From assembly GCF_000004075.3 (NCBI RefSeq), contig NC_026658.2, positions 4,278,001 through 4,342,000 of the forward strand: a stretch of 64,000 bases of DNA, in the 5' to 3' direction. The notes below the pieces were generated by a model. It saw only the letters and a program-made list of their open reading frames with translations. It made no database searches and had not been told where the DNA came from. A program made the position numbers and the translations under genes. This stretch comes from Cucumis sativus (taxonomy: Eukaryota > Streptophyta > Magnoliopsida > Cucurbitales > Cucurbitaceae). Below are positions 11,137 to 23,254 of the stretch, piece by piece. The number at the start of each line of letters is the position of its first letter. Position 1 is the stretch's first letter.

Positions 11137-14035
11137 GGCTAATTGTTTTTGTTACAACTATCATTTATTTTACACATATATATTGTGTTGAAAAATTTTG
11201 GTAAATGTAAAAGAACTATGTAACAAAATATATACATTACATTACACACATAACATTGTTTTATAAATTTTGAGCATAAAATTTTCTTCAATTTTGTCCC
11301 ACTTTTACATCATTCCATATCTCAAGTTTATTTCAAATGTAAAAATGAGGTTTCATTGTCTCCCTTCACTTGTGACCCACTAAATGTAATATATAGAAAA
11401 CCTTTTATAACATATCACATTTTGTCAATATTCGTATAGTCGAAATGAAATTCTACCTATTATTACAAATATAATTAGATTACTTTAAATCATGTTTACC
11501 GTGATTGAACACGTTATGCTCTTCAACCTGTGTTTGTATTTTTTTGTTTACATATTTAGAAGTAGATTCCATGTGTCACTAGACAACATCAAATGTATTC
11601 TATGTTACTAATACAAAAAATTAAAATCGTAAAGGTGGCAAATCAATAAATGGAAAATGTATATACATATATATTAGTACATCAAATAAGTTTGTCTTTA
11701 CATCACATGATTTATACCTACATCAAGAATATATAATGAGATAGCTCACATGAAAAAGCTAAAAGATGAAAACAAACAACCTAATGAATAATTTTGGATG
11801 TTGTTGAAGAATATGAGGAAAGAGTGGAGTCAAAGTTTTAAATGGAAACATAAAGAATAAAAGAGGAGACTCCAATTATACACAATGATTAAATAACTTT
11901 ACCATTTATTTGCTTGTATCATTCACTCCATTTGCATAAATATACGAAGGAAAAATTTAAAAAGTATTGATTTTTTCTAGTACTTTTTCTTTTTAAACTA
12001 GTTTTAAAAAATAATAATTTACTCTTTGTTTTTTTATATAAAGCAAGGAACTTTTTTAGAGAATTGAAAATGAAAATAAAATCGCCTTTTAAGGAATATA
12101 TTTTATTTGTTAAAGAACATAAAACAAAATTAGTTAACAATATATATGATTTTGGATTTTAAAGGACAAAAATTTTAAAATATAATTTAAAAAGCACAGA
12201 AAAAGAAAAATTAAAATCATTCCAATCCCACGACAACCCGCTGATCTTACAATATTTGTTCGAACTCATTAGTTAATTATGGACCTTTTTAGCACTCGAC
12301 CAACACATGATAGTTATTAGTTGTCTACTACAACACTATATAGTTTTTGGAAGTACAGAAAAATAATTAGGGTTATGTTCGGTAGCAATTTTACTTCTTT
12401 TTTTTTTCATTTTTTAAATTTCGCTTTTAAAGTTTTTTTATTAAAAACAAAAATCATATATATTTGGTAACTTATTATTATTATTACTTTTTAAATAACA
12501 CAAAATTGTATTTTTCTCTCTCCAAAGCTTGTTCAGTTTGTAAATTTTAAAACAACATTATTATCTTTTTAAAAAAGTTACCAATCAAACTTATTTATTT
12601 TTAAATTAATTTAAAAAAAATAAAATACCGAAAACAAATGGGTTACCATACATTTAATTTAAAATAGATCTTTCAAAACCTAAAGTCTTTAAACTTTGAA
12701 CAAGTTTATACTCTCAATCTTATTTATAGTTGAATTAGGTCAATCAAACTTCCAATTACATAATTTTCAACAAACCAACCCAACCCAACCCAAAATCGAA
12801 AAGAGAAAAATTAATCCAACTTTTAAAATTTAGGTTTGGTTAGTACTAACTATTCAAACTTTTTATTAACATTATTTGAATACTACTATTTGTCAATAAT
12901 GTTTTTGACGATTACATCACACGTAAATTAAAATTCCATCGACTCACCGACTAGGAAAGTGTTTATTGTTTTAAGTACTAAATTTGTACATTAGAAAACT
13001 GTACTAAAACAGGTAAAGTGGAATTAAATGCAGTGGTTCAAATTTCAAATTGCAATTCCAATTAAAGTGGAAGACAAATTTGAAGCAACCAAGTTTTATT
13101 TATAGGCCTACTTTGTTCACATTGCTTTGTTTCATTCAACTTATTTTTGTTGGCACATGTGAATAAATTTGAAACAAAAAAGAAAAAGCCCCATTACATA
13201 GAATGAGTATGAACTATACGAACTAATATGGTTGAAAAATGAGATAATGTGTCTATGTTCATTTTCCCAATTCCCCGTAATTGAAGGCCAAAGACACACA
13301 AATAACAAAATAAAGCAAATAAAGCAAAGAAGCGGGAACGCACATAACCAAACACCCTTTCCCTCTTTTCAAATCTTTCTTTTCCCTTTAAATACCATTT
13401 TCATCCCAAACTTTTATTCTATTTTATTTTCCTAAGATACTAAAAGACGTTTAACACAAGGACTGTCTTCAAAATACGCTAATCACATTTTACTACGGTA
13501 AATACTATTTTCTATTTCAAAATCTCTGTTTGTTATAGCTTTTACTACCTTCATTACCTTTTTATTTCTTATTACAATGTTTATTATTTTGTTGTCAAAC
13601 TATAACAATTTTATATCTTAAGTATATGTTATTATGATCTAAACTAACACGATATACATTCTTATAATCTAAAAATTTACCTTAAATGTTCTAATCTTAT
13701 TATCATACTACTTTAAATAAAACTAAATTGTGAAATATATTTGGATTACATAAAAATGTAATATTGGCCTTAAATAGTTTCAATATATTTTTAAAAAATA
13801 GTTTTATTGAGTTTTATTTAAATGAAATGAGAATGTTTAATTTATGTATTAAAAAATGAATTGTTTATTTGTGAGGAGGAGTGGAAGACGAAAAGTTGAA
13901 ATTGAGAGGATTAAAATCTCAGTGGCATTATCGTAAATATCTAATTCCAAAAAGGGCAAGAAAATAAGCGATAATGTCCAAAGATTCCATCCTCTCAAAT
14001 TTTTGAAGCTCCAAAATGCTAAATTCAGTTCGCCT
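11137..14035. other. Intergenic region between the CIP1-like pair
   Basis: 3' UTR and then AT-rich spacer with no gene I can support. Around 12365-12600 there are facing copies of a TTGGTAACTT / AAGTTACCAA motif that may be a decayed inverted-repeat element. The last 200 bp before 14040 are the presumed CIP1 promoter. Confidence 0.6.
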
Positions 14036-14117
14036 TCTGGTTTTTGAACGCAAATCCTAAACTTAACCATTTTTCTCTTCCATTCCCTTTCCTTTTTATT
14101 ATTTCAAATTTCATTTC

Positions 14118-14120
<3 letters not shown>

Positions 14121-14160
<40 letters not shown>
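14121..14160. repeat. TC microsatellite in leader exon 1 of CIP1
   Basis: Twenty uninterrupted TC units in the proposed first leader exon. CT tracts are common in plant leaders near the transcription start; this one is long enough to be length-variable. Confidence 0.95.
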
Positions 14161-14163
<3 letters not shown>

Positions 14164-15549
14164 TACCCGTCTTCCTCTGGATTTGCAGGTATTCTCCCTA
14201 CTCTTTCTATTGGACCAACTTCTTTCATCTTCTGACTTCTTCCATCTTGGATTTTCTAATTCAATTTTACGTCTAGTTTTTTTGGTGTTTTTTTTTTTTT
14301 TCGTTTTATCCCTGGAATTTTCTGGTTGATCGGATCGTTGTGTTTGGATCGAGGTTCATGATATATCGATTTTTCGATGGTTTTTTCTTTTTTTTTTGGC
14401 TTTTCAATGGTTTTTTTTGGTTTGATTGGATTGTCTGTTGAGCTTAAGTTGGTAGTTTTGGATTACGGATGGATGGATGGACTACGTGTTTTTAACTTTG
14501 TTGTGTTGAAGCGATTACTGCTTCTATTTTTAAGAGAATCTATTTGAGCGAGAATTTCTGTATGAATTTTTATTTCTTTTTGCTGCGTGTTTCCGATTAT
14601 GCTGAAATATAAAGATAGGTTTCACAAATATTTTGGTTTTCGTTAATTTTGTGCTTTTTTTTTTCTTCATTTCTATGAATTGATTATTGTTTCTTGCTGT
14701 GAAGGTTCCGGATCCAGAAATATTTCTTGTCATTGAACTGCGACGAGGAAGACGGAGGAAGAGTAAAGTGAAATTTACAGGTGAATTAGTAGAGAATAGT
14801 AGTTTTTTTGTCTCTATTGAAAATTAATATTCCGATATTTAATAAAATACTGGAAATTAATTCATCATTTCTCTCTCTTCCTCTTTTTTGAGAATTAATT
14901 TAATTTTCTCTGAAATGGAAGGGAAAAAGAAAAACAAAATTTATTAATATTATTTTATTGTTAATTGTTAAAAGAAGTTTTTTAATTAGTATGGATTTCA
15001 AATTTGTGATAATGATGTAGTCGTTTTGCATGGCAGAACCAACAAAAAGAAACAGCTCATCTTTTCTGATACAATTAGCTGTCTTTTCTAAAATCTAAAT
15101 TTGGCACTGAGGGTATCTTCGTCATTGCCGAGTTGGGCACTTTTTATAAATTGGCAAATTGAGCTTACACTTCTATGCGCCATTTTCCTTACATTATGAA
15201 TTACAATGATTTAGTTTTCTAATTACCATATAAATCATGTCACCTTCTCTTCATTATCAAAGTTATAATATTTTAATTGATGTAAGCATTATGTTATTTT
15301 CATATTTTTCGTTTGGTGATTCAGATTGTAATAAACACTGCTTTTGTTAGTAGGCCCGCCCCATGTGCTATCTGATGGAGCCTATTTATTCATGCAAGCT
15401 ACGGAAATTATTTATTTATTTTTTTTTTTTTGGTAGAAGGATGAAATAATTTTAGTTTGCTATATATATAGATATATATGAAGTCTCATTATTGTGCTCT
15501 AAGAGATCTTGAACTTTAAAATATATTTATTAGGTCCTTAAATTTCTTG

Positions 15550-15650
15550 TTTTTTTAGTACAACAATTGCAAAATGATGGATTGTAACCTCTGACCACTA
15601 GGGACGGAGTGCATATCAATCTTATTGAGTCAAGCTCGTGTTTGCTCTAA
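15550..15650 (-). mobile_element. SINE-like element (tRNA-derived), minus strand
   Basis: Read on the minus strand it has an A-box-like CTTGACTCAATAAG, about 45 bases later a B-box-like GAGGTTACAATCC (compare GGTTCGAATCC), and a tail TTGTTGTACTAAAAAAA. That is the layout of plant tRNA-derived SINEs. It lies in the second leader intron of CIP1, antisense to it. Ends are approximate and target-site duplications were not resolved. Confidence 0.5.
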
Positions 15651-16259
15651 GTCCCTCACTAGATATAGAATTGAAACTTTATAGGCTTATTAAACACATT
15701 TAAAACTGTCATTTAACATTCATGTATATTAGATACTGAGATGGTTTGGCAACTAGTAATTTAGTGAAAAACCATTTGTTTATTTAATTTTACTAGACAG
15801 GGTAGAAGTGAGAAAGGTAAAGAAAGATTAGATTAAACATAATATCAAGGCGCCAGTTTAGTTTGAAACGGAAAGATGGACTTTGTCTTAGAAACTTTGG
15901 ATATAGTCTGGCTATAAGGCTGTAGTATTAATTCTAGTTTTGAATAAAATAGTAATTGAAAAAAAATTATCTTTCTATCATGATAATCCTTTTGAACTTA
16001 TTCTTCTAATGGAATGCTCTGTCAATCACAGTCCAGAAAAAAATGATCTCTTTTCACATCTATTGCTCTAGACATCTACAAGGATTTACTTTCGTAGCAT
16101 TTGTGTAAATCGTTTTTATTATTTTATCTCCTACGTTCTTTAATGATATAAAATTCAAAATTGTACGAGTAACTTATATTTTGTTTTTCAGTCATGGACT
16201 CTTGAATGTGCACGTTCAACTACTGTGCGCTTGCCAGGGGAAGTTGATATTCCCAGGAG

Positions 16260-19200
16260 ATGACAAAGCACCGGTTCAGGGATTCTATAAAGTCTCTATT
16301 TGGGAGTCACCTTGATCCAGAAACAGAAGAACGGCTCAAAGGGAGTAAATCAGGTAATTAAGGGATATTTTCCTTTTGATTTATATAATTAATGGTGCCC
16401 TTCTTTCTCCCATTATCTTTAAGTGTGTAGATTAGCAATTTTACATTTTTGATGCAGATGTTGAGGACAAGGTGAATAAAATAAAAAAACTCATAAAAGA
16501 TGAAGATGTAGGAATAAAAGACCACGACCAATCACAAAATCGCGGCAAACAGTCCGTTGATGAATTAATTGATGATTTCCTTAAAGATTACCAGGCACTC
16601 TATGAACAATACGACAGTTTGGCCGGAGAGTTGAGAAGAAAATTTCAAAAAAGAAGGGAAAAGGAAAGCTCTTCATCTAGCTCATCTGACTCGGATTCGG
16701 ATGATTCAAATGGTTCTTCAAAGAAAAAGGTCAGCAAAGATGATCGAGGGTTGGAGAAAGGATTCCAAGAAGTTGGTGAAATCAAGAAGGAACTTGAAGT
16801 AGCACTTTCAGAAGTAGCAGACTTAAAAAGGATATTGGCTACTACAATTAAAGAACACGAATCTCTAAATTCAGAACATCTGACAGCTTTAAACAGGATA
16901 CAAGAAGCAGATAGAATTATTAGGGATTTGAAGGTTGAATCTGAGACTTGGGATGCTCAGAAGTCTAAATTTCAGCTTGAAATTGAAGAACTGAATCTGA
17001 GGCTGAGCAATGCAGGTAAGATTGAAGCTGAGTTGAACGAGAGATTAAATGGTATGGAAACAGAGAGGAATAGTTTCATTGAAGAAAATGAGACTGCAAG
17101 GAGGAGGATTGAAGAGGGGGGGAAAACTATAGAGGAATTAAAGACTTTGGCTGATCAGTTGAAGGAGAAGTTGTCAGCCACAACGGAAGAAAAGGAGACT
17201 TTAAACTTAAAACACTTGGAAGCGCTAAACAATATACAAGAAGTAGAAAAGGTCATAGGAGTCCTGAGGGTTGAGGCTGAATCATTGGGTCTTGAAAAAT
17301 CTAAATTTCTGGTCGATATTGAAGACCTGAGTCAGAAGTTGAGTGCTGCTGGCGAAATTCAATCTGAATTGAAGGGGAGACTTAAAGATATTGAAATAGA
17401 GAAGGAAACCTTGACCGAGGAGAAGGAGACTGCATGGAGGAAAATTGAGGCGGGGGATAAAATTGTAGAAGAATTAAATGCCACAATTGATTCGTTGAAG
17501 AGGCAGTTAACAACGACAATTGAAGAAAAGGAAGCTCTGAACTTTCAGCACTTGGAAACTTTAAGTAGGGCACAAGAAGCAGATACTATCACAAGAGATC
17601 TGAAAGTTGAATCAGAAACCTGGAGTGTTGAAAAATCTAAATTGCTCCTTGAGATTGAAGATCTGAATCAGAAGTTGGATGCTGCTGGAAAATTGGAAGC
17701 ACAATTGAATGAGAAATTGAAAGGTGTTGGATTAGAATATGATAACTTGATCAAGGAAAATGAAGCTGCAAATAAGACGATTGAAGAAGGACAAAATATT
17801 ATAGAAGAACTGAATATCATGACTGATCAGGTGAAGAGGCAGTTGGCAGCTACGACTGAAGAAAAGGAAGTTCTGAACTTGGATCATGCGACAGCTTTAA
17901 GCAAGATTACTGAGGCTGATCAGATTATAGGAGATATGAAGACACAATCTGAAACATGGGCTGTTGAAAAAACTGATCTTCTGTACATGATTGAAGAGAT
18001 GAATCAAAGGATGAGCGATGCTATTAAGATAGAAGCAGAACTCCGTGGAAGATTGAAAGATATTGAAATTGAGAGAGATGGGTTGATCAAGGAAAAGGAG
18101 ATTGCATGGAAGGAGATTGAACAAGGTAAACAAGTTAGAGAAGAATTAAACGCCACTATTGATCAACTGAACAGCCAATTGACTATTACAGTAGAAGAAA
18201 AGAAAGCTCTCAGCTTAGAACATGTGATGGCCTTAAGTAAGCTTCAAGAAGCAAATAAAATCATAGAAGATTTTAAAGTTGACGCAGATAGTTGGGACCT
18301 GGAAAAATCTAAGCTGTTACTTCAAGTTGAAGGGTTGAATCAGAGACTGAACCAGGCTTCTAAGTTAGAAACAGAACTTAATGAAAGATTGAACGTTGTG
18401 GAAATTGATAAAGTCAACTTGATAAAAGAAAGGGAGACTGCTTGGGAGAGGATTGAAGAGGGAGAGAAGATTATAAAGGATTTAAATGAGATTGGTGATC
18501 GGCTAAAAGAGGAAAAGATTATCATTTCCCAAGAATTGGAAACACTTCGAGGAGAAGTTTCTATCTTGAAGCAGCAGATTCAGTCTACTGAACAGCAGGC
18601 TGCAAAATTATCGCATTCTCTAGGAGCATCTGAGGGAGAAAATAGATTATTGAACTTGAAAATTGTAGAGATCTCGAGTGAGATTCAATTGGCTCAACAG
18701 ACAAACCAAGAACTTGTGTCTCAGTTGCAACTGTTGAAGGAAGATTTGGGCGTGAGGGAAACAGAACGTTCTATTCTTGTTGAGAAGCACGAGACACATG
18801 TGAATGAATCGTTAACTCGCGTAAATATGCTAGAAGCTCAAGTTACACGGTTGGAAACAGAACTGGAGCTATTGCAATCACGTGAAAAAGATTTGTCTCA
18901 AGAATTGGAGATAAAAACAGCTGAAGCCAAACAACTGGGAGAGGAAAATATTGGACTACAAGCCCGAGTTTCAGAGATTGAAGTATTATTTAGGGAGAGA
19001 GAAAATGAACTTTCAATTCTCAGGAAAAAACTTGAAGACAGCGAGAATCGATCATCATCTAACACAGCAAATTTGACTCTGGAGATCAACCGCTTACTAG
19101 AAGAGATTAATTCCTTACATTCTCAAAAAGGTGAACTAGAAGAGCGGATGATATGCAGGAATGAAGAAGCTTCATTGCAAGTCAAGGGCCTGGCAGATCA

Positions 19201-20734
19201 GGTGGATACATTGCAGCAACAGTTGGAAGTCCAACAGAGCCAAAAAGTTGAATTGGAGTTGCAACTTGAGAGGACAACTCAGACGATTTCAGAATATACA
19301 ATACAGATACAAAAGTTTAAGGAGGAATTAGAAGACAAGATTTCGGATCTACAGAGGCTAGTGAAAGAGAAAGAAGATTTAATAGTGCGAATCAAGGATC
19401 TTGAATCAGCATTTGACTCCTTATGCAATGAAAAGCACGAACTGGAGGAGAAACTTAAAAGTCAGATGGATGGGAATAGTCAACTCCGGGAGGAAAAGTT
19501 TGAGCTGGAGAAGAAATTTTTTGAATTAGAAAGTAACTTGTCAAACAGAGGAGTAGAGCTTGCTACTCTCCATGAGAAACACATAAATGGAGAAGCTGAA
19601 GCCTCGAGCCAAAAACTAATTTTAGTTGCTCAGGTTGAAAATCTGCATGAGAAGTTAAATTCTTTGCAGAATGAAAAAAGTGAATTTGAGTTGCAGGTTG
19701 AAAAGGAGAAACAAGAACTCTTGGATACCTTAACTCTACTGGAAAAGGAGAAAGTTGAGTTATTGAGTTCAATTGGTGATCATCAAAGAAGTTTGAAGGA
19801 ACACAATGATGCATATGAAAAGCTAAATGATGAGCATAAACTGCTTGAAGATCAATTTCGAGAATGTAAGCTAAAGCTTGATAATGCAGAAGTGAAGATG
19901 GCAGAAATGGCTCAAGAATTTCATAATGACATCAGATCAAAGGACCAAGTGAAAGATGACCTGGAGCTAATGGCTGAGGATCTAAAACGAGACCTGGAAG
20001 TAAAACATGATGAGATAAATAGCCTGGTTGAAAATGTTCGCACAATTGAGGTCAAGCTCCGGTTATCAAACCAAAAGCTTCGTGTTACAGAACAATTATT
20101 AACTGAAAAGGAAGAGATATTTCAAAAAGCTGAATTGAAGTATCAAGAGCAACAGAGACTGCTTGAAGAACGAATTCATGGACTTTCTGCAACCATTGTT
20201 GCCAATAACGAAGCGCACCAAAGGGCGATATCTACTGTTTCAGAAAACATTAACAGTAACCTCTCCCAACTGGAATGTGTCATCAGGAAGTTCGTATTGG
20301 ACTATGCAAAGTATGAGAAGTGTGTCAATGAGACATCCCACGATCTACAGCTTGCAAAGAGTTGGGTCTCAAAAGCTGTTCAAGAAACAAATGGCCTAAA
20401 GAAAGAGGTGGCATACCTTGGCAAACAACTTCAAGATAAGAAAGAGAGAGAATCAATACTTGTAGAACAAGTTGAGAAGTTGGAGACAAAGGTCAACAAG
20501 GAAGGATCTGAGAAGGATGGATTGGTTCAAGCAATCCACCAACTTGAAAAGAGACAGAGAGAATTAGAGAAGATGATGGAAGAGAAGAATGAAGGTATGC
20601 TGGGTTTAAAAGAGGAGAAAAAAGAAGCGATAAGGCAACTTTGCATGTTGATCGAGTATCACCGTGACCGCTATGATTTTCTCAAAGATGAGGTCTTAAA
20701 GCTGAATGTTAAAGGAGGCCAGAGTGTAAGATAG
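16260..20734 (+). CDS. CIP1: COP1-interactive protein 1 (NAB domain, long coiled coil)
   Basis: Exons 16260-16353 and 16458-20734, phase 1, 1456 aa. The long open frame on its own seems to begin at a GTG (16472); the true ATG is in the short upstream exon, which reads MTKHRFRDSIKSLFGSHLD. Order: NAB-type domain (about 1-90, with LIDDFLKDYQALYEQYDSL); serine/aspartate run (SSSSSSSDSDSDDS); coiled coil containing five tandem 112-residue repeats (about 150-715, anchored on W/L-x-x-E/Q-K-S/T at 196, 308, 420, 532 and 644); more coiled coil; and the family C-terminus (VKLRLSNQKLRVTEQ, then EAIRQLCMLIEYHRDRYD). Arabidopsis CIP1 binds the light-signalling repressor COP1 and is linked to the cytoskeleton; function here is inferred from homology. 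A donor GTAAGT starts on the last base of the stop codon and an acceptor at 21226 would restore TAG (see findings). Confidence 0.9.
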
Positions 20735-22000
20735 TAAGTCAATCATCACTCCCTTTACCACATATCTTTTTTTCTAGTTTTGCTTTTGCCTCATGAATTC
20801 TCTTGGTTGCATCCATCGTCTTTTCTTTTTTGTTCTTTGGTATGCCTAATTAGTGATGAATTTGTAAATATGGTGAAATTCTAGAGTCCAATGGAAGTGA
20901 AGGGAGGTTTAATATATTAACATAACCAATATCACCCAAAGATAACAAAGTAAATAAGACCAAAAATATACACAAATATGTATAGTCTTAAATAAAATGA
21001 AAATCTGTGCTCCATAATCAAGAGGGTAGATGTTGCTTTTTTATCTGTAGTTCCTTAGATTTTGAAAATCTTATTTTTTTCATGTTGGAGTGTGATTGAT
21101 TGAGATTACAAGGATTCCTTGTTTTTGTTTGTTGTTGTTTATGGTATTTTCATGTCTTATTCTGGTAACTGGGTTGGTTTTATATTAACTTCATATATTT
21201 TAATGCCTTCTATTTTTCATTTGTAGGTATTTAAACAAACATAATGGAGATTATTCGAGAAATAATAAAAGATAAATTGTAGAGAAATGAGGGGAAAAAA
21301 AAAAAGGCACCATGGATTGTGGCTCCCTGCATAGGCATTATGTTGGTGGATGTGAAATTCCAAGATATACCCTAATTTTATTAGGGCAATTGAGGGTTTC
21401 TTTTCTTTTCTAAATGCAAATTCTCTATATTCAAAAAAAGAGAGTTTGACATTGTATAGCTAGACATAAAATTGCATGAAAAATCCCTAATTTTGATTAG
21501 GGTGATCGGGACCTTTATGTAGAATGCAAAATTTGTCAATGCACTAGAGGATTTGGTAATCCTAGAGTAAGACGTAGATTGGTCGAGATCAAGACGTAGG
21601 CACAGCGAGAGTTCATGGAAGAAGATCTAAAGAACATGAGAGATGGCTTGAGAAATTAGATTATATTGAGTATTCTTTTCTTTTGTACATTTATATTTGT
21701 ATTATAGGATTTGTTGTAGATTTTTGTTCCCTTTTGATGTCTATGGATACTCCTTTCTAAAGGAATGATAAATCTTATTCATTCATGTACATGAATGACC
21801 TTTGCTTGTCTTTTATTACGAGGATTTAAGTTACAATGTTTATAGTATGCTACTTTTGTTCTCGAAAGAAGAATTAAAATAAATAATACACTAAGACTAT
21901 GTGTATCGATTTTTTAATCAGGACCGAATCATAATAAGTTTCATTTGCAATGAAATTAAATGTAATAGCAAGAATAAGTTCAGCCTCTTTGTAATTGGAC
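20735..22000 (+). other. CIP1: CIP1 3' UTR with proposed intron
   Basis: A likely intron 20734-21226 is followed by a non-coding 3' UTR to roughly 21800. The UTR holds two copies of a CCCTAAT...ATTAGGG hairpin (21370-21386, 21485-21502) about 115 bases apart. No other gene seen. Confidence 0.5.
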
Positions 22001-23254
22001 TAGAATAAAATAAAAACAGAAAAGACATTGGCAACAATGTCCAGTGAGTGTTGTAAATATTTGTCATAATCACAGACTTATTTTTTTTGAATCGAACGGT
22101 CCTAAATGAATTACTTACAAGATATTTAAACAATTGAAGGTAGAGTTAAATAAAAGAATTGAGTTGACGACTTAATTTCTATCTAATTTAACAAAATGTT
22201 ATTATATCTTTTAAAGTATTGTTATTAATCTGATTGTTAATATTAAAATTTATCACATTAACCCCATCATTCAAGTACACTATTTACCACATCCTCTAGA
22301 ACGTTGACTATTTTGAATCAACAACGCGGAAAAAAAGAAAACAAAAAAGTCTGGTTATTCTATAATATAATTGAATGAAAACTTTCAAAATTTAAAGTCT
22401 TAAGAGAGGCATTCTAATGATTTATTCTTCTTGGAAAAAAGGTTAAAAGAAAAGTCAAGAATAAAACCTAGTCCATTAATTTTGATTATGTACAATATTA
22501 CAATATATTAAGCAAATAAGAATAGATAGGAGGAAAAGCAAAGAGGTTGTGTATCATTTTCAAGCATGAAGGAAAAGGGGAGGGTGGCATTAATACAATA
22601 TGAATAGGTTGCTCTCCACGTCTTGATGGAGGGTATAATTGGCAAATTGAATAGGGACTGTGTGTGTTTGGTCAACGAAATTAAGTTGTTATACATTTGG
22701 ATTTTGTATGTATTGGTCTCTCCCTCTGAGTCTCTGACTTGGCCCATCCTCCTTTATTACACAACGCGGGAGATTTTCATAGAAAACGATGCCCTCCTTC
22801 TTCTCTAAACGATACCGTTTTCTTCTTTCTCTCCTCTCTTCAATTCAATGTCTTCCCTTTCACAGTCCAAGTTGTGAGCATTTGAGATAACCCTGTCGGC
22901 ATCTTCATGCCCATTTTTCTCAATCAATCATCCTTCCCTTCTTTCTAATCTCCTCGTTATTACCAATTCCAACTGATCACTTCCAATTCAATTGCTCTCT
23001 CTCTCTTGGAAACTGTATGGATTCTATTTCTCTGCGTTGAAACTTTTTATGGGTTTATCATTTTGGTGGGTGGGTTTCTCTGTTATTTTAGTGGGAAAAG
23101 CTTTGATTCCTTTTCGTGGGGGTTTATGTTTCTTTGATGGGTTTCAAGAGTTTTTCTCCTTGATTTTGGGTTTTGGGATTTGTTTGATTGATTCTTTTTC
23201 TTTGATGGGTTGCAAGAGTTTCTTTGTTTGATCTTCATTTTGGGTTCTGAATTT
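22001..23254 (+). promoter_or_regulatory. Promoter and leader of the EDR4-like gene
   Basis: Two W-box cores occur upstream: TTGACT at 22304-22309 and GGTCAA (reverse) at 22670-22675. A pyrimidine-rich leader begins near 22800. The last 130 bases contain an imperfect direct duplication, TCTTTGATGGGTT(T/G)CAAGAGTTT, at 23131 and 23199. No upstream gene is supported; facing short open frames at 22508-22808 overlap each other and look random. Confidence 0.45.

Larger units (their letters stand above)
14036..16259 (+). promoter_or_regulatory. CIP1: Three-exon 5' leader of CIP1 with tandem uORFs
   Basis: Leader exon 1 ends at a donor GCAG/GTATTC at about 14188. Leader exon 2 runs from about 14705 to 14780 (donor ACAG/GTGAAT). 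Leader exon 3 begins at 16192 after a TTTTTCAG acceptor. Leader exon 3 carries two abutting uORFs: 16194-16205 (three residues) and 16206-16247 (13 residues). The main ATG follows 12 bases later, and both uORFs are in its frame. Both end before the main start, so translation would need leaky scanning or reinitiation. The exact transcription start is not visible. Confidence 0.6.

Noticed and set aside
14044-14235. 63-aa frame with a long SLSLSL tract
   Set aside because: It is the translated TC microsatellite in the CIP1 leader; it starts at a non-ATG-context site and runs through a splice donor.
22508-22808. Overlapping facing ORFs (79 aa minus, 61 aa plus)
   Set aside because: They occupy the same promoter DNA, have no motif, and the plus frame ends just before the EDR4-like leader.
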